Shown in pieces: positions 1-6,189 of a stretch of DNA of 8,805 nt. Each line of letters begins with the position of its first letter. Position 1 is the first letter of the stretch. Origin of the DNA: Sediminibacterium ginsengisoli. GTDB taxonomy: Bacteria; Bacteroidota; Bacteroidia; Chitinophagales; Chitinophagaceae. The notes beneath the pieces are model-generated. The model was not told the DNA's origin, made no database searches, and saw only the letters and a list, made by a program, of their open reading frames with translations. Made by a program: the position numbers and the translations under genes. The stretch lies in the NCBI GenBank assembly GCA_945860335.1, contig CAMAQW010000068.1:1-8805 (forward strand). Direction: 5' to 3'.

Positions 1-2
1 TA

Positions 3-95
3 GCATCTTTTTTTGTGGAGCAGGAAGAGTTTACTGGAACAAATCCAATAGACGCGGCTGGACTTGGCGCAAAATATATGCAAAAGAATTTTTAG
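3..95 (+). CDS. 3' end of an unidentified protein (partial)
   Basis: An open frame runs from the window edge to TAG at 93-95 and encodes about 30 residues ending in GAKYMQKNF. The composition is balanced and protein-like (FVEQEEF, NPIDAAGLGAKY). The other open + frame, which ends at 118, reads as an R/W/C-rich peptide and looks like a shadow. The gene lies directly before a strong hairpin with a T-tract, as expected for the last gene of a transcription unit. I do not recognise the family, and the fragment is too short to assign a function. Confidence 0.5.
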   Translation, partial: ASFFVEQEEFTGTNPIDAAGLGAKYMQKNF

Positions 96-116
96 TGCTT
101 GAAAAAGTACGTACAT

Positions 117-144
117 AAAAAGGGCGCCTAAAGGCGCCCTTTTT
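117..144. terminator. Bidirectional Rho-independent terminator overlapping a stop codon
   Basis: An 8-bp GC-rich perfect inverted repeat (arms AGGGCGCC at 121-128 and GGCGCCCT at 133-140) encloses a 4-nt loop, TAAA, at 129-132. Flanking AAAA (117-120) and TTTT (141-144) extend the pairing to 12 bp and provide a run of five T after the hairpin on either strand. It would end the + strand gene that stops at 95 and the - strand aminotransferase gene. The aminotransferase stop codon (complement of 128-130) lies at the edge of the stem and in the loop, so its last sense codons are part of the hairpin. Confidence 0.9.
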
Positions 145-1288
145 GCTGAAGCTCGGCTATCACCTGATAGAGCCGATCAATATCGGATTGACTGTTAAAA
201 CCATTGATGGAGTATCTTAAATACACATCATTTCCTTGGCGCATGATGGGCACTTCAATTTGATATTCGGTAAATAATGTGCGTTGTAAAATTTCAGGTT
301 CCGCGGTTTTAATAGGAATGCTAATCATTTGACCAATCCACTCACTTGTTAATGGACTAATAGGTGTACTGCCTAATAAATCAAAAAAGCGCTGAGCATT
401 TGCAAGTACCAGTTCATGACATTTTTTAGCAACATCAGCCCAGTTGTATTTTTCCATAAATGAAACACAATCCGGCACTGTTAAAAACGCCGAAAAATCT
501 CTGGTACCAATCATTTGATGGTAATCTAAAAAACTAGAATGGCTAGGCTTTAATGCTTTGTACCCCCAGCTTACCACGAGTGGATCACAAATGGGTTGCA
601 CGCTTTTATGCGCGTATAAAAAAGAACATCCTTTAGGTGCCATCATCCATTTATGACAAGCGCCTGTATAAAAGTCTGCTTGTAAAGTAGCGAGGTTTAC
701 TTCTGTTTGTGCAGGTCCGTGCGCGCCGTCTACAAAAGTGATGAGTCCTTTTTGTTTGGCCATCGCACAAATTTCATGCACCGGTAATTTTAATGCAGTA
801 GCACTTGTGATATGACTAATAAAAACCGCTTTTGTTTTAGGTGTGATGCCCGCAAAAAATTCTTCAATAAATTTTTCTTTACTGGTAATGGGTAGCGTAA
901 TTTTTTGCTTGACATATTCGGCGCCTTTTTGTGCGCAGTAATACTCCCATGTTCTGTCACAGGCGCCATACTCAATATCGGTGGTTAAAATTTGATCACC
1001 GGGTTGTAACGGAAAATTTTTAGCCACCATGTTAACGGCAAATGATGGATTGGTTACAAACACCAAATCATCATTGTCTGCTACACCCATGTATTTTGCT
1101 AAGGCCTCTCTCGATGTTTGCAAATAGCCGGGTCCATCAAATACAATGTACTGAACGGGCTCTGCTTCTAATACCCTTTGCCATTTTTGATAAGCATCAA
1201 AAATAGGCGCAGGTGTAGCACCAAAAGATCCGAAATTTAAAAAAGTAATATCCTTTCTTAGTAAAAATAAATCCGCAATATTTTCCAT
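128..1288 (-). CDS. PLP-dependent aminotransferase class V, isopenicillin-N-epimerase-like
   Basis: Encodes 386 residues of the fold-type I PLP superfamily, class V (cysteine desulfurase/CefD-like). Counting from the chosen ATG: the N-terminal motif FLNFGSFGATP near 17-27, Asp187 in TFVDGAHG for the cofactor pyridine nitrogen, Lys213 in GACHKWMMAPKG as the Schiff-base lysine, and Arg358 in LRYSINGFN as the likely carboxylate-binding arginine. There is no signal peptide, so it is probably cytoplasmic. The frame extends two codons upstream to TTG at 1292-1294, but the ATG at 1286-1288 is the natural start. It begins 7 nt after the stop of the upstream Gfo/Idh gene, so the two are probably co-transcribed. 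Relatives act as epimerases, lyases or desulfurases as well as aminotransferases; the substrate is unknown. The first motif has Phe (NFGSFG) where many CefD-like proteins have His (NHGSFG). Confidence 0.88.
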   Translation of the reverse strand: MENIADLFLLRKDITFLNFGSFGATPAPIFDAYQKWQRVLEAEPVQYIVFDGPGYLQTSREALAKYMGVADNDDLVFVTNPSFAVNMVAKNFPLQPGDQILTTDIEYGACDRTWEYYCAQKGAEYVKQKITLPITSKEKFIEEFFAGITPKTKAVFISHITSATALKLPVHEICAMAKQKGLITFVDGAHGPAQTEVNLATLQADFYTGACHKWMMAPKGCSFLYAHKSVQPICDPLVVSWGYKALKPSHSSFLDYHQMIGTRDFSAFLTVPDCVSFMEKYNWADVAKKCHELVLANAQRFFDLLGSTPISPLTSEWIGQMISIPIKTAEPEILQRTLFTEYQIEVPIMRQGNDVYLRYSINGFNSQSDIDRLYQVIAELQQKGRL

Positions 1289-1295
1289 AATCAAA

Positions 1296-2819
1296 TTATA
1301 CGCCTAAGCTCCAACCATCACGGTAGTTGCGTTTTACAAACTGATTGGCTTCATCAAAATTGGTAATTTTCATATTAGGACCATCCCATAATAATTTAAT
1401 ACTACGGCCTGGGTAATTGATATTTCCTTTTGAATCTTTTGCTTGTAAATCGTAACTTCTAATAGCAAGGTTGCCCATCAAAACACTTTCTGTTAATGGA
1501 CCTGCAATATCAAAATGCGAACTTAAGTTTTTAGCTTCAGGGCTGTTATAGCCAGCAATAGATGCTTCTACCCATGCAGCGTAGTGACCTGCTTCTCCAT
1601 TTTTTACGCGCGCTACTGTTTCAGGAACAATCGTTGTTTTAGATAAATGGGTTGGTAGTAATTGAGGCATTACACCATAAGTACCACACATCATTTTTCC
1701 TTTGGTGCCAATAAAAATTACACCGTTTTCACCATCACCACCCATCCTTTCGTTAGGGCCTAATTCTTCTGGACGTTCTGGTTGAATACCGCCATCCATC
1801 CAATGTAATGTAACATTAGGTTTACCCGGTTGTCCTTTAAATTGAAGTGTAATATGTGAAGCGATCGGAGCACTTTCCGGCGTATAGGCTTTGTTCCAGT
1901 TTCTTACATACGGCGTTGCAACGCTACACTGTGCCGAAAGTGGATAGCCTAAGCCCATTACTGCAAAAGCAGGGGCCATAATATGACAAGCCATATCACC
2001 TAGGGCGCCGGTACCGTAATCCCACCAGCCTCTCCAGTTAAATGGTAATAATCCATCGATATAATCTTTTTTAGGTGCTGTACCGAGCCATAGGTCCCAA
2101 TTAAGACCTGATGGGATAGGTGAGCCAGTGGTGGGCCAAGAGATACCCTGCGGCCAAACCGGACGATCTGTGTAGCAGTAAATGGTATGCACGTCACCAA
2201 TCACACCTGCGTTGTACCAGTCTTGTAATTTGCGAACGCCATCGCCAGATGCACCTTGGTTACCCATTTGCGTTACTACCTTATGTTTACGTGCAGCTTC
2301 TGTAAGCATACGCGCTTCATAAATATCGTGTGTCAATGGTTTTTGTACATACACGTGTTTGCCTAATTGTACGGCAGCCATTGCAGCCACTGCGTGCGTA
2401 TGGTCGGGCGTAGATACAGAAACGGCGTCAATTCTACCTTTTTCTTTGTCTAGCATCTCTCTAAAATCTTCATAGACATTGGCCTTTGTATACCTAGCTC
2501 TGCTTTTTTCGGTTTGTCTGCTATCAACGTCTGCAAGGGCTACGATATCTGCTTTTCCAGACTTAAAGAAATTGTACAAATCGCTTTCACCTTTACCGCC
2601 CGCACCAATACCTGCAATTTGTAATTTATCACTAGGTGCAGTAAAGCCACGTCCTAACACATTTCTTGGAACAATATAAAATCCTGCCGCTGCAAGTAAT
2701 CCGTTTCTTAAAAAAGAACGCCTCGAATCTTGATTGGCATCTTGATTACTTGCTTCCGGTGTAGTTGCCGCATCTGTAGTTGTTGCCGCTAACAATTTTT
2801 TTTTGGTCTGTTTTTTCAT
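1296..2819 (-). CDS. Tat-exported Gfo/Idh/MocA family oxidoreductase
   Basis: A 507-residue protein. An unusually long polar N-region (1-31, rich in K, then T, A, Q, D and N) precedes a twin-arginine motif, SRRSFLR at 32-38, and a hydrophobic stretch at about 39-50, so export by Tat, probably with cofactor already bound, is likely. A Rossmann domain follows, with GIGAGGKGESD at 70-80 for dinucleotide binding and ADVDS after the second strand. VQKPLTHD at 158-165 is this subfamily's form of the EKP motif, with Lys160 and Pro161. GALGDMACHI at 271-280 carries the conserved His279 of the C-terminal substrate domain. Exported Gfo/Idh proteins of this kind usually act on sugars or sugar derivatives in Bacteroidota, but the substrate here is unknown. 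The start is ATG at 2817-2819; no Met precedes the Tat motif further in. It heads a probable two-gene unit with the aminotransferase. Confidence 0.9.
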   Translation of the reverse strand: MKKQTKKKLLAATTTDAATTPEASNQDANQDSRRSFLRNGLLAAAGFYIVPRNVLGRGFTAPSDKLQIAGIGAGGKGESDLYNFFKSGKADIVALADVDSRQTEKSRARYTKANVYEDFREMLDKEKGRIDAVSVSTPDHTHAVAAMAAVQLGKHVYVQKPLTHDIYEARMLTEAARKHKVVTQMGNQGASGDGVRKLQDWYNAGVIGDVHTIYCYTDRPVWPQGISWPTTGSPIPSGLNWDLWLGTAPKKDYIDGLLPFNWRGWWDYGTGALGDMACHIMAPAFAVMGLGYPLSAQCSVATPYVRNWNKAYTPESAPIASHITLQFKGQPGKPNVTLHWMDGGIQPERPEELGPNERMGGDGENGVIFIGTKGKMMCGTYGVMPQLLPTHLSKTTIVPETVARVKNGEAGHYAAWVEASIAGYNSPEAKNLSSHFDIAGPLTESVLMGNLAIRSYDLQAKDSKGNINYPGRSIKLLWDGPNMKITNFDEANQFVKRNYRDGWSLGV

Positions 2820-2980
2820 AGGTATAGAATCGTTGAAGTAGGTATGACCCTACATGTTTTTTGAGATGGTTAAATTATTGAAAAATGGGGAAATGCTAAA
2901 ATTATATTTAGTGCCCGAACAAATAGGATAAGAGTATCGTTATTTAGGTATAAATTGCTACTATATTAACCTCTTTTTCT
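2820..2980. other. Divergent intergenic region between the oxidoreductase and ALDH genes
   Basis: This 161-bp A/T-rich stretch has no credible gene and must hold promoters for both directions. For the + strand the best candidate is TTG at 2878-2880, a 22-nt spacer, and TATATTTA at 2903-2910, which matches 7 of the 8 positions in the Bacteroidota -7 box TAnnTTTG. For the - strand it is the complement of 2897-2904 (TAATTTTA), again with one mismatch. These two overlap, and neither is strong. A short 5-bp inverted repeat (2838-2842 with 2849-2853) lies in the leader of the oxidoreductase gene. Confidence 0.4.
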
Positions 2981-4348
2981 ATGAATGAACAGTTGAAAGC
3001 GCTTAGACAGTATTTTATGTCGGGTGCCACCCAATCTTTTGCTTTTAGACTTGCCCAGCTCGAAGCTTTAAAAAAAGGGGTGTTAGACCACGAAAAAGAA
3101 CTAGCACAGGCGCTCCACGCCGATTTAAAAAAATCGGAAGAAGAAGCCTGGGCCACCGAAGTAGGTTTTTTCTTAAATGAATTAAATTATACCATCAAGC
3201 ACCTAAAAAGTTGGATGCAACCTACTAGTGTGCCTACCAATTTATTAAACCAACCTTCTAGTTGTTATACCGTTCCGGAACCACTGGGTGTAGTGTGTAT
3301 TATTGCACCATGGAATTATCCGTTTCAACTTTTATTTACCCCACTGATTGGCGCAATTGCCGCAGGCAATTGCGCGGTATTAAAGCCTAGTGAGTTTGCA
3401 GGGGCTACTGCTGCCATCATGGGTAAAATGATCAAGCAGTTATTTCCTGAAAATTACATGCTCTACTTAGAGGGCGATGGCGCAGCGGTGTTACCTCCAT
3501 TATTTGAAAATTTTAGATTCGACCATATTTTTTATACCGGTAGTACTTTTGTAGGTAAAATTATTTACAAACAAGCTGCCGAAAAATTAGTGCCCGTTAC
3601 TTTAGAATTAGGTGGTAAAAGCCCAGCGGTACTTACATCTGACGCTAATGTGCGTGTGGCGGCACGTCGTATTGCCAATTCTAAATTTTCTAATTGTGGT
3701 CAAATGTGCGTTGCGCCAGATTATGTGCTTGTACCTACTGCATTAAAAGATAGTTTAATTGAAGAACTTATTATAGCTACTAAAAAGTTTTATGGTGAAG
3801 ATCCAGAAAGCACAGATGGCTATGGAAAAATCATCAATGAAAAACAGTGGCAGCGTTTAGTAAGTTATTTGCAAGATGGAAAAGTGGTGCATGGCGGAAA
3901 ATCAAATGCAGCTTCTTTATTTATTGAGCCTACTATTTTAACGGACGTTTCAGTAGATAGTAAAGTTATGCAGGACGAAATTTTTGGTCCGATACTTCCA
4001 ATACTCACCTACGATACCAATGAAGAAGCGCTTGCAATTATAAACCGCCATCCAAATCCATTGGCATTTTATGTGTTTACAAATAGTGCAGCTTCGGAGC
4101 AGTATTGGTTAACGAATGTTCCATCGGGAGGTGCCTGCGTAAACAATACGAGTTGGCACCTAACCAACCACGCATTACCCTTTGGTGGCAGGGGTTTTAG
4201 CGGTATGGGTGGCTATCATGGTAAGTTAAGTTTTGATACGTTCTCGCATATCAAATCTGTCATGAAAACGCCTACTTGGCTCGATCCAGATTTAAAATAT
4301 CCGCCGTATAAAGGCAAGGGCTGGTTGTTAAAAAAACTAATAGGATAA
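2981..4348 (+). CDS. Class 3 aldehyde dehydrogenase (fatty-aldehyde type), NAD(P)+-dependent
   Basis: A 455-residue ALDH-superfamily enzyme that oxidises aldehydes to carboxylic acids. Key residues are present: Asn112 in APWNYPF (oxyanion), the FYTGSTFVG cofactor-binding segment near 184-192, Glu209 in LELGGKSP (general base), catalytic Cys243 in NCGQMCVAPDY, and EIFGPILP at 333-340. The length, the PFGGRGFSGMGGYHGK segment and a C-terminal tail with KYPPYKGK followed by a basic amphipathic stretch resemble the ALDH3 family, which handles medium- and long-chain fatty and aromatic aldehydes and is often membrane-associated. The tail may therefore hold it at the inner membrane (inference). The start is ATG at 2981, after an A/T-rich leader. 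Its TAA overlaps the next gene's ATG by one base, indicating a shared mRNA and translational coupling with the peroxidase. Confidence 0.93.
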   Translation: MNEQLKALRQYFMSGATQSFAFRLAQLEALKKGVLDHEKELAQALHADLKKSEEEAWATEVGFFLNELNYTIKHLKSWMQPTSVPTNLLNQPSSCYTVPEPLGVVCIIAPWNYPFQLLFTPLIGAIAAGNCAVLKPSEFAGATAAIMGKMIKQLFPENYMLYLEGDGAAVLPPLFENFRFDHIFYTGSTFVGKIIYKQAAEKLVPVTLELGGKSPAVLTSDANVRVAARRIANSKFSNCGQMCVAPDYVLVPTALKDSLIEELIIATKKFYGEDPESTDGYGKIINEKQWQRLVSYLQDGKVVHGGKSNAASLFIEPTILTDVSVDSKVMQDEIFGPILPILTYDTNEEALAIINRHPNPLAFYVFTNSAASEQYWLTNVPSGGACVNNTSWHLTNHALPFGGRGFSGMGGYHGKLSFDTFSHIKSVMKTPTWLDPDLKYPPYKGKGWLLKKLIG

Positions 4349-5034
4349 TGCGTACGCTTTTACAAAATAAAAAATCCATGATGATAAAATTTGCGATTGT
4401 TTTTGGTGTTATTGTCACCTCTGTATTACTCATGAAAAAGAAAGACATGAGTTACAGACAATCCATTTTAAAAACCATGTATCCGGTGATTATGTTTCCG
4501 GGTAAATTAATGGGTGCTAAAAATGCTAGTAAGCTAAATACAGAAAACAAGCAACCGCAAAAAGATTTTTATGCATTGCAAGCTGTTTTAAATAATGGTG
4601 ATACGCTTTCTTTTGAAACATTTAGAGGTAAAAAAGTATTACTCGTAAACACCGCTTCCGATTGTGGTTACACCGGGCAGTACAAGGAGCTCGAAGCGCT
4701 TTATCAGCAGTATAAAAACAATTTAATTGTGGTTGGGTTTCCAGCCAACGATTTTAAAGAGCAAGAAAAAAAATCGGATGCCGATATTGCCAGTTTTTGC
4801 AAAGTAAATTATGGTGTTACTTTTTTACTCATGCGCAAAGGCTCTGTGGTAAAGGGTTCCGAGCAACAAAGCGTATACCAGTGGCTAACAAATGCAGGTG
4901 CTAATGGTTGGTGTAATCAGGCGCCCGTTTGGAATTTTTGTAAATATGTAGTGAGTGAAGAAGGTGTGCTACAGGCTTATTTTCCGCAAACCGTTTCACC
5001 ACTTGATGAAGTAGTTGTTTCGCAGGTACAATAA
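4348..5034 (+). CDS. Membrane-anchored glutathione-peroxidase-family thiol peroxidase
   Basis: A 228-residue protein with an N-terminal hydrophobic segment (about 13-29) flanked by lysines, without a clear cleavage site or lipobox, so it is probably an anchor. A linker of about 40 residues leads to a GPx domain starting near residue 73. NTASDCGYTGQY holds the peroxidatic Cys106. Trp195 and Asn196 in PVWNFCKYV complete most of the catalytic tetrad. The segment usually written FPCNQFG is FPANDFKEQE (131-140), so Asp135 stands where the catalytic Gln is expected. Cys151 in SFCKVNYGVTF aligns with the resolving Cys of yeast Gpx3, so a two-Cys, thioredoxin-linked mechanism is more likely than use of glutathione. 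It probably reduces lipid or organic hydroperoxides at the membrane. The start is ATG at 4348 within TAATG; M11 or M12 are alternatives. The KKK after the anchor leaves the side of the membrane uncertain. Confidence 0.85.
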   Translation: MRTLLQNKKSMMIKFAIVFGVIVTSVLLMKKKDMSYRQSILKTMYPVIMFPGKLMGAKNASKLNTENKQPQKDFYALQAVLNNGDTLSFETFRGKKVLLVNTASDCGYTGQYKELEALYQQYKNNLIVVGFPANDFKEQEKKSDADIASFCKVNYGVTFLLMRKGSVVKGSEQQSVYQWLTNAGANGWCNQAPVWNFCKYVVSEEGVLQAYFPQTVSPLDEVVVSQVQ

Positions 5035-5038
5035 AATA

Positions 5039-6076
5039 TTATAGCGGACAGTTTTCGTGGTAGTTTATTAATTCAATAGGAGATCTTTCTACAATAAAGT
5101 CTTTGTAGACCTGTCCTATTTCTTCAAGTACTTCTTGAACACCTTCGCTTTCTTTGATAGTTACGAGTCTATTTCTGTAATCTTTAATGCCCGGTAAACC
5201 TTTTAGGTAATTGGCGTAATGTCTTCTCATTTCGTTGATACCCACTACAGGTCCTTTCCATGCCACCGACTGTATTAAGTGTTGTTTGCAAACCGCTACA
5301 CGCTCTGCTACCGTTGGTGCTGCCATGATTTCGCCGGTTTTAATATAGTGCTTGATTTCTCTAAATATCCATGGATATCCAATAGCGGCTCTACCAATCA
5401 TAACGCCATCTACGCCATATTTATTTTTATACGCCACTGCTTTTTGTGGGCTATCAATATCTCCGTTTCCAAAAATAGGAATATGAATGCGTGGGTTATT
5501 TTTTACTTTGGCAATTAAGGTCCAATCTGCTTCACCCTTATACATTTGTGCACGTGTACGACCGTGAATACTAAGTGCTTTAATACCTACGTCTTGCAAG
5601 CGTTCCGCTACTTCTTCAATATTTTTACTGTCTTCATCCCAACCCAGTCTTGTTTTAACGGTAACAGGTAATTTGGTTGCTTTAACAACCGCCGCTGTTA
5701 ATCGTACCATTAAATCAAGGTCTTTTAAAACACCAGCACCCGCACCTTTGCCGGCTACTTTTTTTACAGGACACCCAAAATTAATATCTAATAAATCAGG
5801 GTTTGTTACGTCAACAATTTTTGCAGCTAGTGCCAAACTGTCTTCATCACCTCCAAATATTTGAATACCCACGGGTCTTTCGTAATCAAAAATATCTAGC
5901 TTTTTACGACTTTTAATAGCGTCTCTAATAAGGCCTTCGCTGCTGATAAATTCGGTATACATTAAATCTGCTCCGTTTTCTTTACATACCACTCTAAAGG
6001 GAGGGTCACTCACATCTTCCATGGGCGCTAGCAAAAGCGGAAAATCGGGCAGTTCTATTGTATCTATTTTAACCAT
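5039..6076 (-). CDS. dusB: tRNA dihydrouridine synthase, DusB family
   Basis: A 345-residue FMN-dependent enzyme that reduces specific uridines in the tRNA D-loop to dihydrouridine using NAD(P)H. Visible motifs: LLAPMEDVSDPPFR at 15-28 (start of the TIM barrel and FMN site), DINFGCPVKKV at 97-107 with the catalytic proton-donor Cys102, VKTRLGWD at 140-147, SIHGRTRAQMYKGEADW from 169, FGNGDI at 202-207, and the phosphate-binding GVMIGRAAIGYPW from 224. The C-terminal part (MRRHYANYLKGLPG) belongs to the helical tRNA-binding domain. The frame opens upstream at TTG (6116-6118), adding 14 residues (MNLSW...), but the product starting at the ATG at 6074-6076 (MVKIDTIELPDFPLLLAP) has the form expected for the family. 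The gene converges on the peroxidase gene with 4 nt between stops and no hairpin. Confidence 0.93.
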   Translation of the reverse strand: MVKIDTIELPDFPLLLAPMEDVSDPPFRVVCKENGADLMYTEFISSEGLIRDAIKSRKKLDIFDYERPVGIQIFGGDEDSLALAAKIVDVTNPDLLDINFGCPVKKVAGKGAGAGVLKDLDLMVRLTAAVVKATKLPVTVKTRLGWDEDSKNIEEVAERLQDVGIKALSIHGRTRAQMYKGEADWTLIAKVKNNPRIHIPIFGNGDIDSPQKAVAYKNKYGVDGVMIGRAAIGYPWIFREIKHYIKTGEIMAAPTVAERVAVCKQHLIQSVAWKGPVVGINEMRRHYANYLKGLPGIKDYRNRLVTIKESEGVQEVLEEIGQVYKDFIVERSPIELINYHENCPL

Positions 6077-6154
6077 GGTTATAAATTGTTTAACCGCTTT
6101 TTGCCAAGAGAGGTTCAAGTCTTATCTTAGACACGCATTAGATTGGCTTTGCGG

Positions 6155-6184
6155 TTGGCGCACAAATTTACAAGCTTATTTTTC
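6155..6184 (+). promoter_or_regulatory. Candidate promoter for the protease-DUF2007-cdsA cluster
   Basis: TTG at 6155-6157 is followed, after a 19-nt spacer, by TATTTTTC at 6177-6184. This has 7 of the 8 positions of the TAnnTTTG box at the typical Bacteroidota spacing. Transcription would begin at or next to the ATG at 6190, giving an almost leaderless mRNA, which weakens the call. It overlaps the candidate dusB box on the other strand, so the two directions may compete. Confidence 0.3.
6163..6170 (-). promoter_or_regulatory. Candidate Bacteroidota -7 promoter box for dusB
   Basis: The complement of 6163-6170 reads TAAATTTG, a full match to TAnnTTTG. It faces dusB and would give a leader of about 80 nt. 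No TTG lies at the usual distance upstream: the nearest are 13 and 25 nt away. The -33 element is therefore weak or absent. The match is to a short degenerate motif in AT-rich DNA. Confidence 0.4.
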
Positions 6185-6189
6185 AACTC

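Noticed and set aside
2..118. Alternative + strand open frame ending at 118
   Set aside because: The peptide is rich in Arg, Trp and Cys with no family feel, and its stop runs up to the terminator. The overlapping frame ending at 95 is more protein-like.
1286..1294. TTG start for the aminotransferase, two codons upstream of the ATG
   Set aside because: An ATG lies at 1286-1288 with the usual N-terminus after it. The TTG is one base after the previous stop codon, and nothing supports its use.
2838..2861. Five-bp inverted repeat followed by a T-run on the + strand, resembling a terminator
   Set aside because: The stem is short, the T-run is displaced by three bases, and no + strand gene ends upstream. 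It lies in the leader of the divergent oxidoreductase gene.
2944..3156. Antisense frame of 70 codons over the start of the ALDH gene
   Set aside because: It is rich in Ser, Ala and Cys, as expected for the complement of real coding sequence, and overlaps a well-supported gene. Other short frames inside genes were dismissed for the same reason.
6077..6118. Fourteen-residue N-terminal extension of DusB from a TTG codon
   Set aside because: The ATG at 6074-6076 gives the expected DusB N-terminus directly before the first barrel motif. The extension (MNLSWQ...) looks like untranslated leader read in frame.
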